Below are positions 42,930 to 51,177 of a stretch of DNA of 64,000 nucleotides, piece after piece. This DNA is from Clostridium sp. AN503. Lineage in GTDB: Bacteria; Bacillota; Clostridia; Lachnospirales; Lachnospiraceae. Within the stretch, counting starts at the first letter, position 1. Every line of letters starts with the position of its first letter. The translations under genes and the position numbers were made by a program. The stretch covers positions 1,488,001 to 1,552,000 of the forward strand of contig NZ_JBFDTP010000002.1 of assembly GCF_040719375.1 (NCBI RefSeq), given 5' to 3'. The notes beneath the pieces are model-generated. The model made no database searches. It worked only from the letters and a program-made list of their open reading frames with translations, and was not told where the DNA came from.

Positions 42930-44297
42930 ATGATGAAGAAACGTTTGGTAAGCCTTGCGCTGGTTGCCGCTATGTCAGGAAGTCTTGTGGCCTGCGGCGG
43001 AGGCAGTGCCTCAACTGATACTACGGCGGCGCCGGCAGGTGATACAAAAACTGCGGATGCTGCAACTACAGCGGCGGCAGATACTGCTGCCCCTGCCGCA
43101 GACGGACAGACCGTCCTGCGCTGGGCCATGTGGGACAAAGACTTGACGGTTTATTACCAGCCGCTGATCGATGCGTTTGAGGAGGCCAACCCGGATATCA
43201 AGATCGAGATGGTAGACCTGGGAAGCTCAGACTACCAGACCGTTCTGGCGACGCAGCTGACCGGTTCCGGCTCCAATTTTGATGTGGTAGCCATCAAGGA
43301 TGTGCCCGGCTATACCACCCTGGTGAACAAAGGGGTGCTGGAGCCGCTGGATGATTATATTGCAAAGGACGGCGTGGACCTGGCTGCATTTAAGGGGCTG
43401 ACTGATCAGATCACCGTGGATGGAAAGCTCTACGAGCTGCCATTTCGGAGTGATTTCTGGGTAATGTATTACAATAAGGATTTGTTTGACGCGGCAGGGG
43501 TTGCATATCCCACCAATGATATGACCTTTGAGCAGTACGATGAGCTGGCAAGGAAGCTGACTGTGGACGTACCGGGACAGGAAGTATACGGCGCTCATTA
43601 TCATGTGTGGAGAAGCGCGGTACAGCTGTTCGGTATCCTGGACGGGAAGAACAGCATTGTAGACGGAACCTATGATTTCTTAAAGCCTTACTACGAGATG
43701 GTGCTCGCAGAGCAGGAGGACGGCGTCTGTCAGGATTATGCAACACTTAAGACCTCCAACCTGCATTATTCCGGTGCATTCTCCCAGGGCAACGTAGCCA
43801 TGATGAATATGGGAAGCTGGTTCATCGCAACCCTGATCGAGAAGATAAAGACCGGTGAATATACAGATTGTGCAAACTGGGGCATGGTAAAATACCCGCA
43901 TGCTGACGGCGTTGAGCCTGGTTCTACACTGGCAACCATCACATCCCTGGGAATCCCGACTACCACGTCCAACAAAGATGCAGCGTGGAAATTCGTGAAG
44001 TTCGTGTGCGGCGAGGAGGGCGCTGACGTCCTGGCTTCCACCGGGACGATCCCGGCTCTGATGACCGACGACATTGCAGAGATGATCTCCTCCATCGACG
44101 GGTATCCGGCTGACGAAGGCAGCAAAGAGGCGCTGCAGACTGCCAATCTGTATCTGGAGATGCCGGTAAATGAAAAGAGCTCTGAGATTGAGACCGTTTT
44201 AAACGAGGCGCACGATAATATCATGACCGGCAATATGACCATTGACGAGGGCATCGCGGACATGAACGAGAAAGTAACTGCGATCCTTGGGCAGTAA
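42930..44297 (+). CDS. Sugar-binding lipoprotein (extracellular solute-binding protein family 1)
   Basis: A 455-residue lipoprotein with signal peptide ending in SLVAC (C22), then an Ala/Thr/Asp-rich linker to about residue 55. The mature part reads VLRWAMWDKDLTVYYQPLID, with NMGSWFIATLIE and GIPTTTSNKDAAWKFVKF, typical of family 1 carbohydrate-binding proteins. It should capture oligosaccharides for the two permeases downstream. AGGAGGAAG precedes the ATG pair. A hairpin after the gene (44341) probably makes it more abundant than the permeases. Confidence 0.9.
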   Translation: MMKKRLVSLALVAAMSGSLVACGGGSASTDTTAAPAGDTKTADAATTAAADTAAPAADGQTVLRWAMWDKDLTVYYQPLIDAFEEANPDIKIEMVDLGSSDYQTVLATQLTGSGSNFDVVAIKDVPGYTTLVNKGVLEPLDDYIAKDGVDLAAFKGLTDQITVDGKLYELPFRSDFWVMYYNKDLFDAAGVAYPTNDMTFEQYDELARKLTVDVPGQEVYGAHYHVWRSAVQLFGILDGKNSIVDGTYDFLKPYYEMVLAEQEDGVCQDYATLKTSNLHYSGAFSQGNVAMMNMGSWFIATLIEKIKTGEYTDCANWGMVKYPHADGVEPGSTLATITSLGIPTTTSNKDAAWKFVKFVCGEEGADVLASTGTIPALMTDDIAEMISSIDGYPADEGSKEALQTANLYLEMPVNEKSSEIETVLNEAHDNIMTGNMTIDEGIADMNEKVTAILGQ

Positions 44298-44340
44298 ACA
44301 GAAATACTAAGAAAATCATCATAAGACATGGCATCAAACT

Positions 44341-44369
44341 GGGGCAGACGAAACAAACTCGTCTGCCTC
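44341..44369 (+). terminator. Attenuating hairpin between binding protein and permease genes
   Basis: GGGGCAGACGA (44341-44351) pairs with TCGTCTGCCTC (44359-44369), followed by ATTTAAAG. The weak T-tract suggests partial termination or protection of the upstream mRNA. Confidence 0.65.
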
Positions 44370-44390
44370 ATTTAAAGAAAGGCAGGTATT

Positions 44391-45464
44391 ATGGGAAAGA
44401 ATAAGAACGTGGACCCGGCGGAAATAAAGCGCAGGCTCGCGGTGCTGGAGCCGGAGCTGGAGCGGCTCAAACAGGCTGCGGACGCCGAGACGGATCCGAA
44501 GAAAAAATTAAAACTGGGCGTAAAGATCGACAAGACGCGGGATAAGATCCGACAGGCCAAGACAGGAGAGCGTTTCAGCCGTCAGGCGAAGCGGGATATG
44601 GTGGCTTACACCTTTATTGCGCCGAACTTCCTGGGTTTTGCCGTCTTTACCCTGGGGCCTGTGATCTTTGCATTTATCCTGGCGTTTTTAAAATGGGACG
44701 GCAATAACCCCATGCAGTTTGCAGGGCTTGCCAACTTCGCCCAGATGATCGGCAATAAGCGGTTCACCGCCGCCCTGGTCAACACCATCGTCTACTGTAT
44801 CGCTACCGTGCCCTTTACGCTGGCGGCAGCCCTGGGGCTGGCGGTTCTCTTAAACCAGAAGATCAAAGGACGCAATTTCTTCCGTACCGTCAGCTTTTTC
44901 CCCTATGTGGCTTCCCTGGTAGCCGTTGCGGCGGTCTGGAACATGCTGTTCTCCCCGGCCAAGAGCGGCCCGGTGAACATGATCCTCTACAATCTGGGCG
45001 TGGCGGCCAAGAGCCTTCCCAAATGGTCTGCGGACAAGGACTGGGTCATGTTTACCGTAGTGCTGTTCTCTGTGTGGAAGAATATGGGATATTATATGGT
45101 GATCTACTTAGCAGGTCTTCAGGGCATCAATGGAGAACTCTATGAGGCGGGCAGCCTGGACGGCGCCAACGCGTGGCAGCGGTTCCGCTATATCACCTGG
45201 CCCCAGCTTCAGCCCACAACCTTCTTTGTCACCATCATCCTGACCATCAACTGTTTTAAGGTATACGACATTGTGTATATGCTGGCCGGCGGCGGCACCG
45301 GGGTCCTGAACGAATCCTCCATGGTGTTGGTGTACCATATTTATGAAGAAGCATTCCGCAACTGGAACTTGGGCTATGCAAGTGCGGTAGCCATGGTATT
45401 GTTCCTCATTGTTCTGGCCATCACCCTGGTCCAGTTCCGTGGGGAAAAGAAATATGCAAATTAG
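44391..45464 (+). CDS. Sugar ABC transporter permease, MalF/UgpA type, with N-terminal helical extension
   Basis: A 357-residue permease. The first 70 residues form a charged helix (LAVLEPELERLKQAADAETD and similar) before the first membrane segment at VAYTFIAPNFLGFAVF. Six membrane segments follow, with the contact loop EAGSLDGANAWQRFRYITWP. The N-terminal extension is longer than usual. It pairs with the permease at 45477; no ATPase gene accompanies them, so a shared MsmX/UgpC-type ATPase encoded elsewhere is expected. Confidence 0.9.
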   Translation: MGKNKNVDPAEIKRRLAVLEPELERLKQAADAETDPKKKLKLGVKIDKTRDKIRQAKTGERFSRQAKRDMVAYTFIAPNFLGFAVFTLGPVIFAFILAFLKWDGNNPMQFAGLANFAQMIGNKRFTAALVNTIVYCIATVPFTLAAALGLAVLLNQKIKGRNFFRTVSFFPYVASLVAVAAVWNMLFSPAKSGPVNMILYNLGVAAKSLPKWSADKDWVMFTVVLFSVWKNMGYYMVIYLAGLQGINGELYEAGSLDGANAWQRFRYITWPQLQPTTFFVTIILTINCFKVYDIVYMLAGGGTGVLNESSMVLVYHIYEEAFRNWNLGYASAVAMVLFLIVLAITLVQFRGEKKYAN

Positions 45465-45476
45465 GGAGGAACCGAG

Positions 45477-46313
45477 ATGAAGATAAAAAATACAAAAACA
45501 AAGACATTCCGGGTCATCCTCTATGTGGTCCTGCTGGCGCTTGCTGCGCTGATGCTGGTACCGTTTGTATGGATGCTGTCGGCTTCCTTTAAGCTGGATA
45601 AGGACGTATTTATTTTCCCGATCCAGTGGATCCCGGAAAATCCCCGGTGGCAGAACTATATTGATATCTGGCACAAGATCCCGCTGTCGAAATTCGTGCT
45701 GAACACTACGAAGCTGACTCTGATCGTGACCTTTCTTCAGCTTCTCACCAGCAGCTTTGCGGCATATGCCTTTGCCAAGCTGGACTTCAAGGGGAAAAAT
45801 CCCCTGTTCCTGGCATACATAGCTACCATTGCCGTGCCGTGGCAGGTTTACATGGTTCCGCAGTTCATCATGATGCGTTCCTTTGGACTGGCGGATACCC
45901 ATCTGGCGATCATCTGCCTTCAGGCATTTTCAGCCTTTGGCGTGTTTATGATGAAGCAGTTTTACGAGGGGATTCCCACAGAATTGTGCGAGGCCGCCCG
46001 GATCGACGGCATGACCGAGTACCAGATCTGGTACCGTATCATGCTCCCGTTGTCAAAACCGGCGCTGTCCACCCTGACGATCTTTACGTTTGTAAACACG
46101 TGGAATGACTTTTTAGGGCCGCTCATTTACCTTACAACAGAGTCGAAAAAGACGCTTCAGCTGGGACTGCGCATGTTCATAAGCCAGTTCGGTTCCGAGT
46201 ATGGGCTGATCATGGCGGCTTCCGTGCTGAGCCTGATCCCGGTACTGTTCGTGTTCTTGTCCCTGCAGAAATATTTTGTAGAGGGTGTGGCGGCTTCAGG
46301 GGTCAAAGGGTAA
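45477..46313 (+). CDS. Sugar ABC transporter permease, MalG/UgpE type
   Basis: A 278-residue permease with six membrane segments and the contact loop EAARIDGMTEYQIWYRIMLP, followed by TFVNTWNDFLGPLIYL, both hallmarks of MalG/UgpE proteins. It begins 12 bases after its partner, with AGGGAGGA as ribosome site, and forms the inner-membrane channel for the oligosaccharide bound by the lipoprotein at 42930. Confidence 0.92.
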   Translation: MKIKNTKTKTFRVILYVVLLALAALMLVPFVWMLSASFKLDKDVFIFPIQWIPENPRWQNYIDIWHKIPLSKFVLNTTKLTLIVTFLQLLTSSFAAYAFAKLDFKGKNPLFLAYIATIAVPWQVYMVPQFIMMRSFGLADTHLAIICLQAFSAFGVFMMKQFYEGIPTELCEAARIDGMTEYQIWYRIMLPLSKPALSTLTIFTFVNTWNDFLGPLIYLTTESKKTLQLGLRMFISQFGSEYGLIMAASVLSLIPVLFVFLSLQKYFVEGVAASGVKG

Positions 46314-46367
46314 TGGCGGCTGACACATGCTCCATTGCACAAAATTGACGAAAGGACAGGTAGTAAT

Positions 46368-47549
46368 ATGAGTTGGATTGCACTGGAAAGCTTGGAACAA
46401 AAGCCGGAGATCACGGTAGAGGAGGTTTTAGAGGCACTGGATATGGCCTCCGCCCAGGTGATCCGGAATCTGCCCCGGTTCACCCATAAGTTTCAAAAGG
46501 CCTACAGCGAACAGGGCTTCTATGAGCCGACGGACAATGTGGACTGGACGCCCGGCTTCTGGACCGGGGAGATCTGGCTGGCCTACGAGCACACAGGGGA
46601 GGAGAGCCTTAAAAAGGCCGGGGAGATCCAGATGGAGAGCTTCCTGCACCGGATCGATCATAAACTGGATGTGGAAACCCATGATCTGGGCTTTCTGTAT
46701 TCTCCGTCCTGCGTTGCCGGATACAAACTGACGGGCAGCCAGGTGGGGCGGGAGGCAGCCTTAAAAGCGGCGGCGGAGCTGCTTGGCCGCTTCCACGAAA
46801 AAGGAGAATTTTTACAGGCATGGGGGTCTTTAGATGCGCCGGACAATTACCGGCTGATCATCGACTGCCTTTTGAACCTTCCGCTGCTTTACTGGGCTAC
46901 GGAGGAGACGGGAGAGGATCGGTTTAAAAAAGTAGCAGAAAAACACATTCATACGGCCCTTGCCAATGTCATCCGTCCCGACTTTTCCACCTGGCACACC
47001 TTTTTCTTCAACCGGGAGACCGGAGCGCCGGACCATGGGGCAACCTGCCAGGGATACCGGGACGGTTCCGCCTGGGCCAGAGGACAGGCGTGGGGCATTT
47101 ATGGGACCGCGGTGGGCTATCGTTATACGGAACGGGAATCCTACATTCCGCTTTTTAAAGGCGTGACGGAATATTTCCTGCGCCATCTGCCGGAGGATCT
47201 GGTGCCGTTCTGGGATCTGGAGTTTGGGGACGGGGATGACCAGCCGAGAGATTCCTCCTCCGCCTCCATCGCTGCCTGCGGACTGCTGGAAATGGCAAAG
47301 TACCTGGAAGAAACGGAAGCTGCGTACTATACCGGGATCGCCAGAAAGCTTGTAAAGGCCCTGGCGGACAACTATGCGGTGAAGGACCCGTCCATCTCCA
47401 ACGGCCAGGTCCTGCACAGCACCTATTCCAATCATTCGCCCTATAATACCTGCAACCATTATGGGGTGGATGAGTGTAATATCTGGGGAGATTATTTTTA
47501 TATGGAAGCGCTGACGAGGCTTCATAAAGACTGGAACGTATACTGGTAA
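46368..47549 (+). CDS. Glycoside hydrolase family 88 unsaturated glucuronyl hydrolase
   Basis: A 393-residue alpha/alpha-barrel enzyme. The two catalytic aspartates are recognisable: D106 in ETHDLGFLYSP and D166 in YRLIIDCLLNLPLLYW, matching the pair defined in Bacillus UGL. Other blocks are WTPGFWTGEIWLAYE and ARGQAWGIYG. It removes the 4,5-unsaturated uronate left at the non-reducing end by polysaccharide lyases, so it works after the two heparinase-like enzymes here. There is no signal peptide. ATG 46368 is chosen over 46335 because AAAGGACAGG lies just upstream and homologues start there. Confidence 0.92.
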   Translation: MSWIALESLEQKPEITVEEVLEALDMASAQVIRNLPRFTHKFQKAYSEQGFYEPTDNVDWTPGFWTGEIWLAYEHTGEESLKKAGEIQMESFLHRIDHKLDVETHDLGFLYSPSCVAGYKLTGSQVGREAALKAAAELLGRFHEKGEFLQAWGSLDAPDNYRLIIDCLLNLPLLYWATEETGEDRFKKVAEKHIHTALANVIRPDFSTWHTFFFNRETGAPDHGATCQGYRDGSAWARGQAWGIYGTAVGYRYTERESYIPLFKGVTEYFLRHLPEDLVPFWDLEFGDGDDQPRDSSSASIAACGLLEMAKYLEETEAAYYTGIARKLVKALADNYAVKDPSISNGQVLHSTYSNHSPYNTCNHYGVDECNIWGDYFYMEALTRLHKDWNVYW

Positions 47550-47608
47550 CAGAATGCAGCGCGAACGGCGAACTGAAATGGCAGCACAGGAAAGGCAGAG
47601 AATATAGT

Positions 47609-49672
47609 ATGATGACAAAACAGGAGTTTTTTGCCCGTGGCAACGAGTATTTCTTTTTTGACGATCCGGCGGCAGTGGCGGCGTATTGCCGTGAGTACTG
47701 GCCTGAGGACTGCGCTCATATCATCCGGGTAGCGGACGAAGTGTGCAGGAATTATTTTTTATTCGATCTGGAGCATGACCTGGAACGGACCTGGGAACCG
47801 GTGGTGTTTGATCCGGAGGGAGAGGTGGACTGGGGATATGTGCCGGGAAACGACCCGGAATTCACCTTTCAGTTTAACCGGCACCGTTTTTTTATCTGTC
47901 TGGGGCAGGCTTACTGGCTGACCGGGGATGAGAAGTATGCCAGGCATTTTATCCGCCTTTTAAAGAGCTGGCTGAAAAACGAGAAGCGGACGCCGGAGAC
48001 GGAAAAGACCACATGGCGGATCCTGGAAGCAGGCATCCGGGGAGAATTCTGGGTGAAAGCCATCCGGTATTTTAAAGACAGTCCCAGTCTGGATGACGCG
48101 ACGGTGGATGCGTTCTGGCAGTGTCTGGTGGAGCACGCCGAGTTTATTATCCAGATGCACTCCCCTTACCGCTATATGAGCAACTGGGGCGTGCTGGAGA
48201 ATCACGGCCTGTTTGAGATCGGGATCGCCATGCCGGAGGAGGAGAAACGGGAGCGGTATACCCGGATCGCTCTGGAGCATTTGGAGGCGGAAGCCAGGAT
48301 GCAGATTCTGGGGGACGGTGTACAGTGGGAGCAGTCGCCCATGTATCACAACGAGGTCCTTCACTGCTATGAGGATGTGCTGATTCTGGCTTCCCGCAAT
48401 GAGATCGCTGTTCCGGATACGATCCTGGCAGCAGTCCACAAGATGGCGTATGCAGACCTGGCCTGGAAAAAACCGGATCACCACCAGTTTTTGATGGGAG
48501 ACAGCGATGATATGGATATCCGCGATTATATCAGTGTGGCGGCATATCTGTTCAAAGATCCGATCCTGAAATACGGCGGTTATGAACGGCTGGATTATGA
48601 GAGTGTGTGGGATCTGGGAATTGAGAGCGCAGTAGTTTATGAAAAAATGGAGATCCAGGAGCCGGACTTTCTCTCCATGGCATTGTCGGACAGCGGCAAC
48701 TACTATCTGCGGGAGAGCTGGGCTGAGGACTCGAACCTGTTACATTTCCATTGTGGGACCATGGGCGCGGGGCACGGGCATTCCGACAAGCTCCACGTGG
48801 ATCTGGTGATCTGCGGGGAGGATGTGCTGACGGATGCTGGCCGCTGTACCTACGTGGTGGGAGAGGGGCGATTTGATTTTAAAGACCCGCCTGCCCACAA
48901 TACGGTCACGGTGGACGGAAAGTTTTTCACGGTAAATAAAGATTCCTGGGAGTGCTCCAAGCTGTCTCAGCCTGTAAAAGGCCAGTATAAGTTCACGGAC
49001 CGGTATGAGTTTTTACAGGGCGGACATCTGGGCTATCTGGATATGGAGCGGGGCGTTTTTGCAAACAGAAAGATCATCCACATCAAACCGGATATCTATA
49101 TCATCATGGATGAAATGCATACCGGGGATGCGCACTCCTATGAACAGTACTGGAATTTCAGCGAACGGGGGACGGTATTTCTGGAGGAGAAAGTACCAGA
49201 CGGGGAGAGCCGTGAGGGACGTGCCGTGCGGATGGCAGACTTTACCGGGAAAAGAGCGCAGGCGAGGTTTTTCTTTATGACGTCGGGAATTGAGGTGCAT
49301 ATGGATCAGAGCAGGATATCCCGACATTACAATCGCAGTGAAATGCGACAGCGCATCCGGGTCGGGTGCGAAAGCAGCGGTTTCACCTCATTGATGACCG
49401 TGATCCAGGGAGGCAGAAAAGGCCATCTGCCGGAATGCCGCGTCAAAAAAATACCAGTGTCCTCGGCTCTTAAGGGCATTACTTACCCGGATTCCATGGC
49501 GGAAGCCGTAAACATCCAGGTGGATGATCATGAATACGTTGTGATCATCTGCCACCAGGAAGTGAATTCACCGACAGATTTGGAGGAGGCGGACGGATGT
49601 ATGGGATATGGGAATGTGATCGTGTTTGACAAAAAGCGGGAGAGGCTGGTTGGGACGGTTTTGCATTATTAG
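47609..49672 (+). CDS. Heparinase III-like polysaccharide lyase (PL12-type), cytoplasmic
   Basis: A 687-residue protein with an N-terminal Hepar_II_III_N toroid (FTFQFNRHRFFICLGQAYWL, TWRILEAGIRGEFW) and a C-terminal beta-sandwich. Catalytic candidates match PL12: N192 in SNWGVLENHG, Y246 in EQSPMYHNEV and H389/H391 in GAGHGHSDKLH. Such enzymes cleave heparan sulfate-type glucuronate linkages by beta-elimination. Bacteroides homologues carry signal peptides; this one does not, so it acts on imported oligosaccharides. It is the last gene of the operon from 42930; the ribosome site (AAAGG, 13 bases away) is weak. Confidence 0.85.
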   Translation: MMTKQEFFARGNEYFFFDDPAAVAAYCREYWPEDCAHIIRVADEVCRNYFLFDLEHDLERTWEPVVFDPEGEVDWGYVPGNDPEFTFQFNRHRFFICLGQAYWLTGDEKYARHFIRLLKSWLKNEKRTPETEKTTWRILEAGIRGEFWVKAIRYFKDSPSLDDATVDAFWQCLVEHAEFIIQMHSPYRYMSNWGVLENHGLFEIGIAMPEEEKRERYTRIALEHLEAEARMQILGDGVQWEQSPMYHNEVLHCYEDVLILASRNEIAVPDTILAAVHKMAYADLAWKKPDHHQFLMGDSDDMDIRDYISVAAYLFKDPILKYGGYERLDYESVWDLGIESAVVYEKMEIQEPDFLSMALSDSGNYYLRESWAEDSNLLHFHCGTMGAGHGHSDKLHVDLVICGEDVLTDAGRCTYVVGEGRFDFKDPPAHNTVTVDGKFFTVNKDSWECSKLSQPVKGQYKFTDRYEFLQGGHLGYLDMERGVFANRKIIHIKPDIYIIMDEMHTGDAHSYEQYWNFSERGTVFLEEKVPDGESREGRAVRMADFTGKRAQARFFFMTSGIEVHMDQSRISRHYNRSEMRQRIRVGCESSGFTSLMTVIQGGRKGHLPECRVKKIPVSSALKGITYPDSMAEAVNIQVDDHEYVVIICHQEVNSPTDLEEADGCMGYGNVIVFDKKRERLVGTVLHY

Positions 49673-49739
49673 TTTGAAATGCGTGTATCCGGACGAATGA
49701 GCCGGACGGTTGGCGGATAACGATAAAATCAGTCACGGA

Positions 49740-49779
49740 AGGGGAGCAGGGGGATCTGTGGATTCGCTGTTCCTCTTTT
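49740..49779 (+). terminator. Terminator after the lyase operon
   Basis: AGGGGAGCAG (49740-49749) pairs with CTGTTCCTCT (49767-49776), with G-U pairs, followed by TTT. Confidence 0.65.
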
Positions 49780-49915
49780 ACATTAGACGCCTACAATTAA
49801 TCCCTATTTGGCAGTTCTGAAATCCATGGCTGCCGAAGCAAAACCATATAATACCGGTATCAGCCCGTATTACACGCCTCCGTCAACTTCTTTTAAAACT
49901 GGAAGCTGAATAAGC

Positions 49916-50197
49916 TTATTTTTCTTTAAGTATCGAAGAACCTTTTGAATTATCTCCATTTAACCATTGCCATGTTTCATGGAGTTCTAATTTCCCATTT
50001 TCTAAAACAATGGGTATGCTATGGCATTTTCCAGTCCTAAGTTGATTTTTGTTATTTAAGTGATGATAAAGAAAATCTAATGAATTATCATCAGAAACGG
50101 TTCCAATAAGATGTCCTTTTATGACATCACCACCAGAATAATCTGCATATAGAATACTTCCGTCTTGATGATATTCAAAAACAGTATGATCGCTTAC
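49916..50197 (-). pseudogene. 5'-truncated remnant of a small protein gene ('n-acetylglutamate synthase'-labelled family)
   Basis: Reading the minus strand from 50197 to the TAA at 49918-49916 gives 93 uninterrupted codons. They include HTVFEYHQDGSILYADYSGG, IKGHLIGTVSDDNSLDF and LELHETWQWLNGDNSKGSSI. These match, from memory, a small Firmicute protein of about 110 residues usually labelled n-acetylglutamate synthase without evidence. There is no usable start codon, a TGA lies two codons upstream, and about 20 N-terminal residues are missing. The stretch is clearly more AT-rich than its surroundings. I read it as a beheaded gene left by an insertion or deletion. Confidence 0.7.
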
Positions 50198-50433
50198 AAT
50201 TCACTTTATCCTCTCTAACTTCTGATTTCCCATCGGTCCGCAGTACAGCCTTGATAATTGCAAACTGCTGACATTTACTATGCTCATTCTACCATGAACC
50301 CTTTAAAAAAGATAGCCAAAGCGCCATGCAGAACAGTGAAAATAAAGATCAGCATCCCGGATTTATAAGTTGCTTCAAGATCATACAGATGTTAGAATGG
50401 AAACAGAAACTGGATTGACTGGAGGAATGGATC
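50198..50433 (+). promoter_or_regulatory. AT-rich gap upstream of nth with candidate promoter
   Basis: The rest of the 760-base gap holds no credible frame. TTGCTT (50370-50375), 17-bp spacer, TAGAAT (50393-50398) is a candidate nth promoter, and GGAGG lies before the nth ATG. Confidence 0.5.
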
Positions 50434-51072
50434 ATGACAAAAGAGAAATTGACGCTGGAGATCATAGAGCGGTTAAAAAAAGAATACCCTGACGCGGGAT
50501 GCACACTGGACTATGAGGAGGCATGGAAGCTACTGGTCAGCGTGCGGCTGGCGGCCCAGTGCACCGACGCTCGGGTGAACGTGGTGGTACAGGACCTGTA
50601 CGCGAAGTTCCCGGATGTGGAAGCGCTGGCAGAGGCTTCCGTGGAGGATATCGAAGCCATTGTGAAGCCCTGTGGCTTGGGTCACAGCAAGGCGCGGGAT
50701 ATCAGCGCCTGTATGAAGCTTCTGCGGGATAAGTTTGACGGAAAGGTGCCGGATGATTTTGATGCGCTTCTTTCTCTGCCGGGGGTTGGGCGAAAGAGTG
50801 CCAATCTGATCATGGGCGATGTGTTTGGCAAGCCGGCCATTGTCACGGACACCCACTGTATCCGGCTGGTGAACCGGATGGGCCTGGTGGACGGCATAAA
50901 GGAGCCGAAAAAGGTGGAGATGGCCTTGTGGAAGCTGGTTCCGCCGGAGGAGGGTAGTGATTTCTGCCATCGCCTGGTGTACCATGGGCGGGACGTATGT
51001 ACAGCCAGGACGAAGCCGTTTTGTGATAAGTGCTGCCTTAAGGATATCTGCCCGAAGATAGGCGTGCAATGA
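50434..51072 (+). CDS. nth: Endonuclease III (DNA glycosylase/AP lyase)
   Basis: A 212-residue base-excision repair enzyme. The helix-hairpin-helix with catalytic lysine is LPGVGRKSANLI, the catalytic aspartate is in VTDTHCIRLVNRMGL, and the C-terminal iron-sulfur ligands are in CTARTKPFCDKCCLKDIC. It removes oxidised pyrimidines. The first two cluster cysteines are separated by seven residues, compared with six in E. coli Nth. It is a housekeeping gene lying between two accessory blocks. Confidence 0.93.
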   Translation: MTKEKLTLEIIERLKKEYPDAGCTLDYEEAWKLLVSVRLAAQCTDARVNVVVQDLYAKFPDVEALAEASVEDIEAIVKPCGLGHSKARDISACMKLLRDKFDGKVPDDFDALLSLPGVGRKSANLIMGDVFGKPAIVTDTHCIRLVNRMGLVDGIKEPKKVEMALWKLVPPEEGSDFCHRLVYHGRDVCTARTKPFCDKCCLKDICPKIGVQ

Positions 51073-51110
51073 TTTTGCATTGTATAAAACCACTAAAAAT
51101 TAAAAATACA

Positions 51111-51139
51111 TTGACATATATTGTGCAATATGTTAGATT
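51111..51139 (+). promoter_or_regulatory. Promoter of the lacI-type gene
   Basis: TTGACA (51111-51116), 17-bp spacer, TTAGAT (51134-51139). Transcription would start near 51146, just before the operator at 51152. Confidence 0.65.
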
Positions 51140-51151
51140 AAAAATATACAA

Positions 51152-51165
51152 ATGAAACGCTTCAT
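51152..51165 (+). promoter_or_regulatory. LacI-family operator 1
   Basis: ATGAAACGCTTCAT is a near-palindrome with central CG, the usual LacI-family pattern. It lies between the promoter and start of the lacI-type gene. The identical 14-mer occurs at 52302-52315, upstream of the transporter gene. Confidence 0.8.
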
Positions 51166-51177
51166 ATGAAGAGGTGA

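Noticed and set aside
51152..51165. Possible catabolite-responsive element (cre) for CcpA
   Set aside because: The word has central CG directly after AAA and lacks the extra base of the cre consensus; two identical copies flanking a lacI-type gene fit a local operator better.
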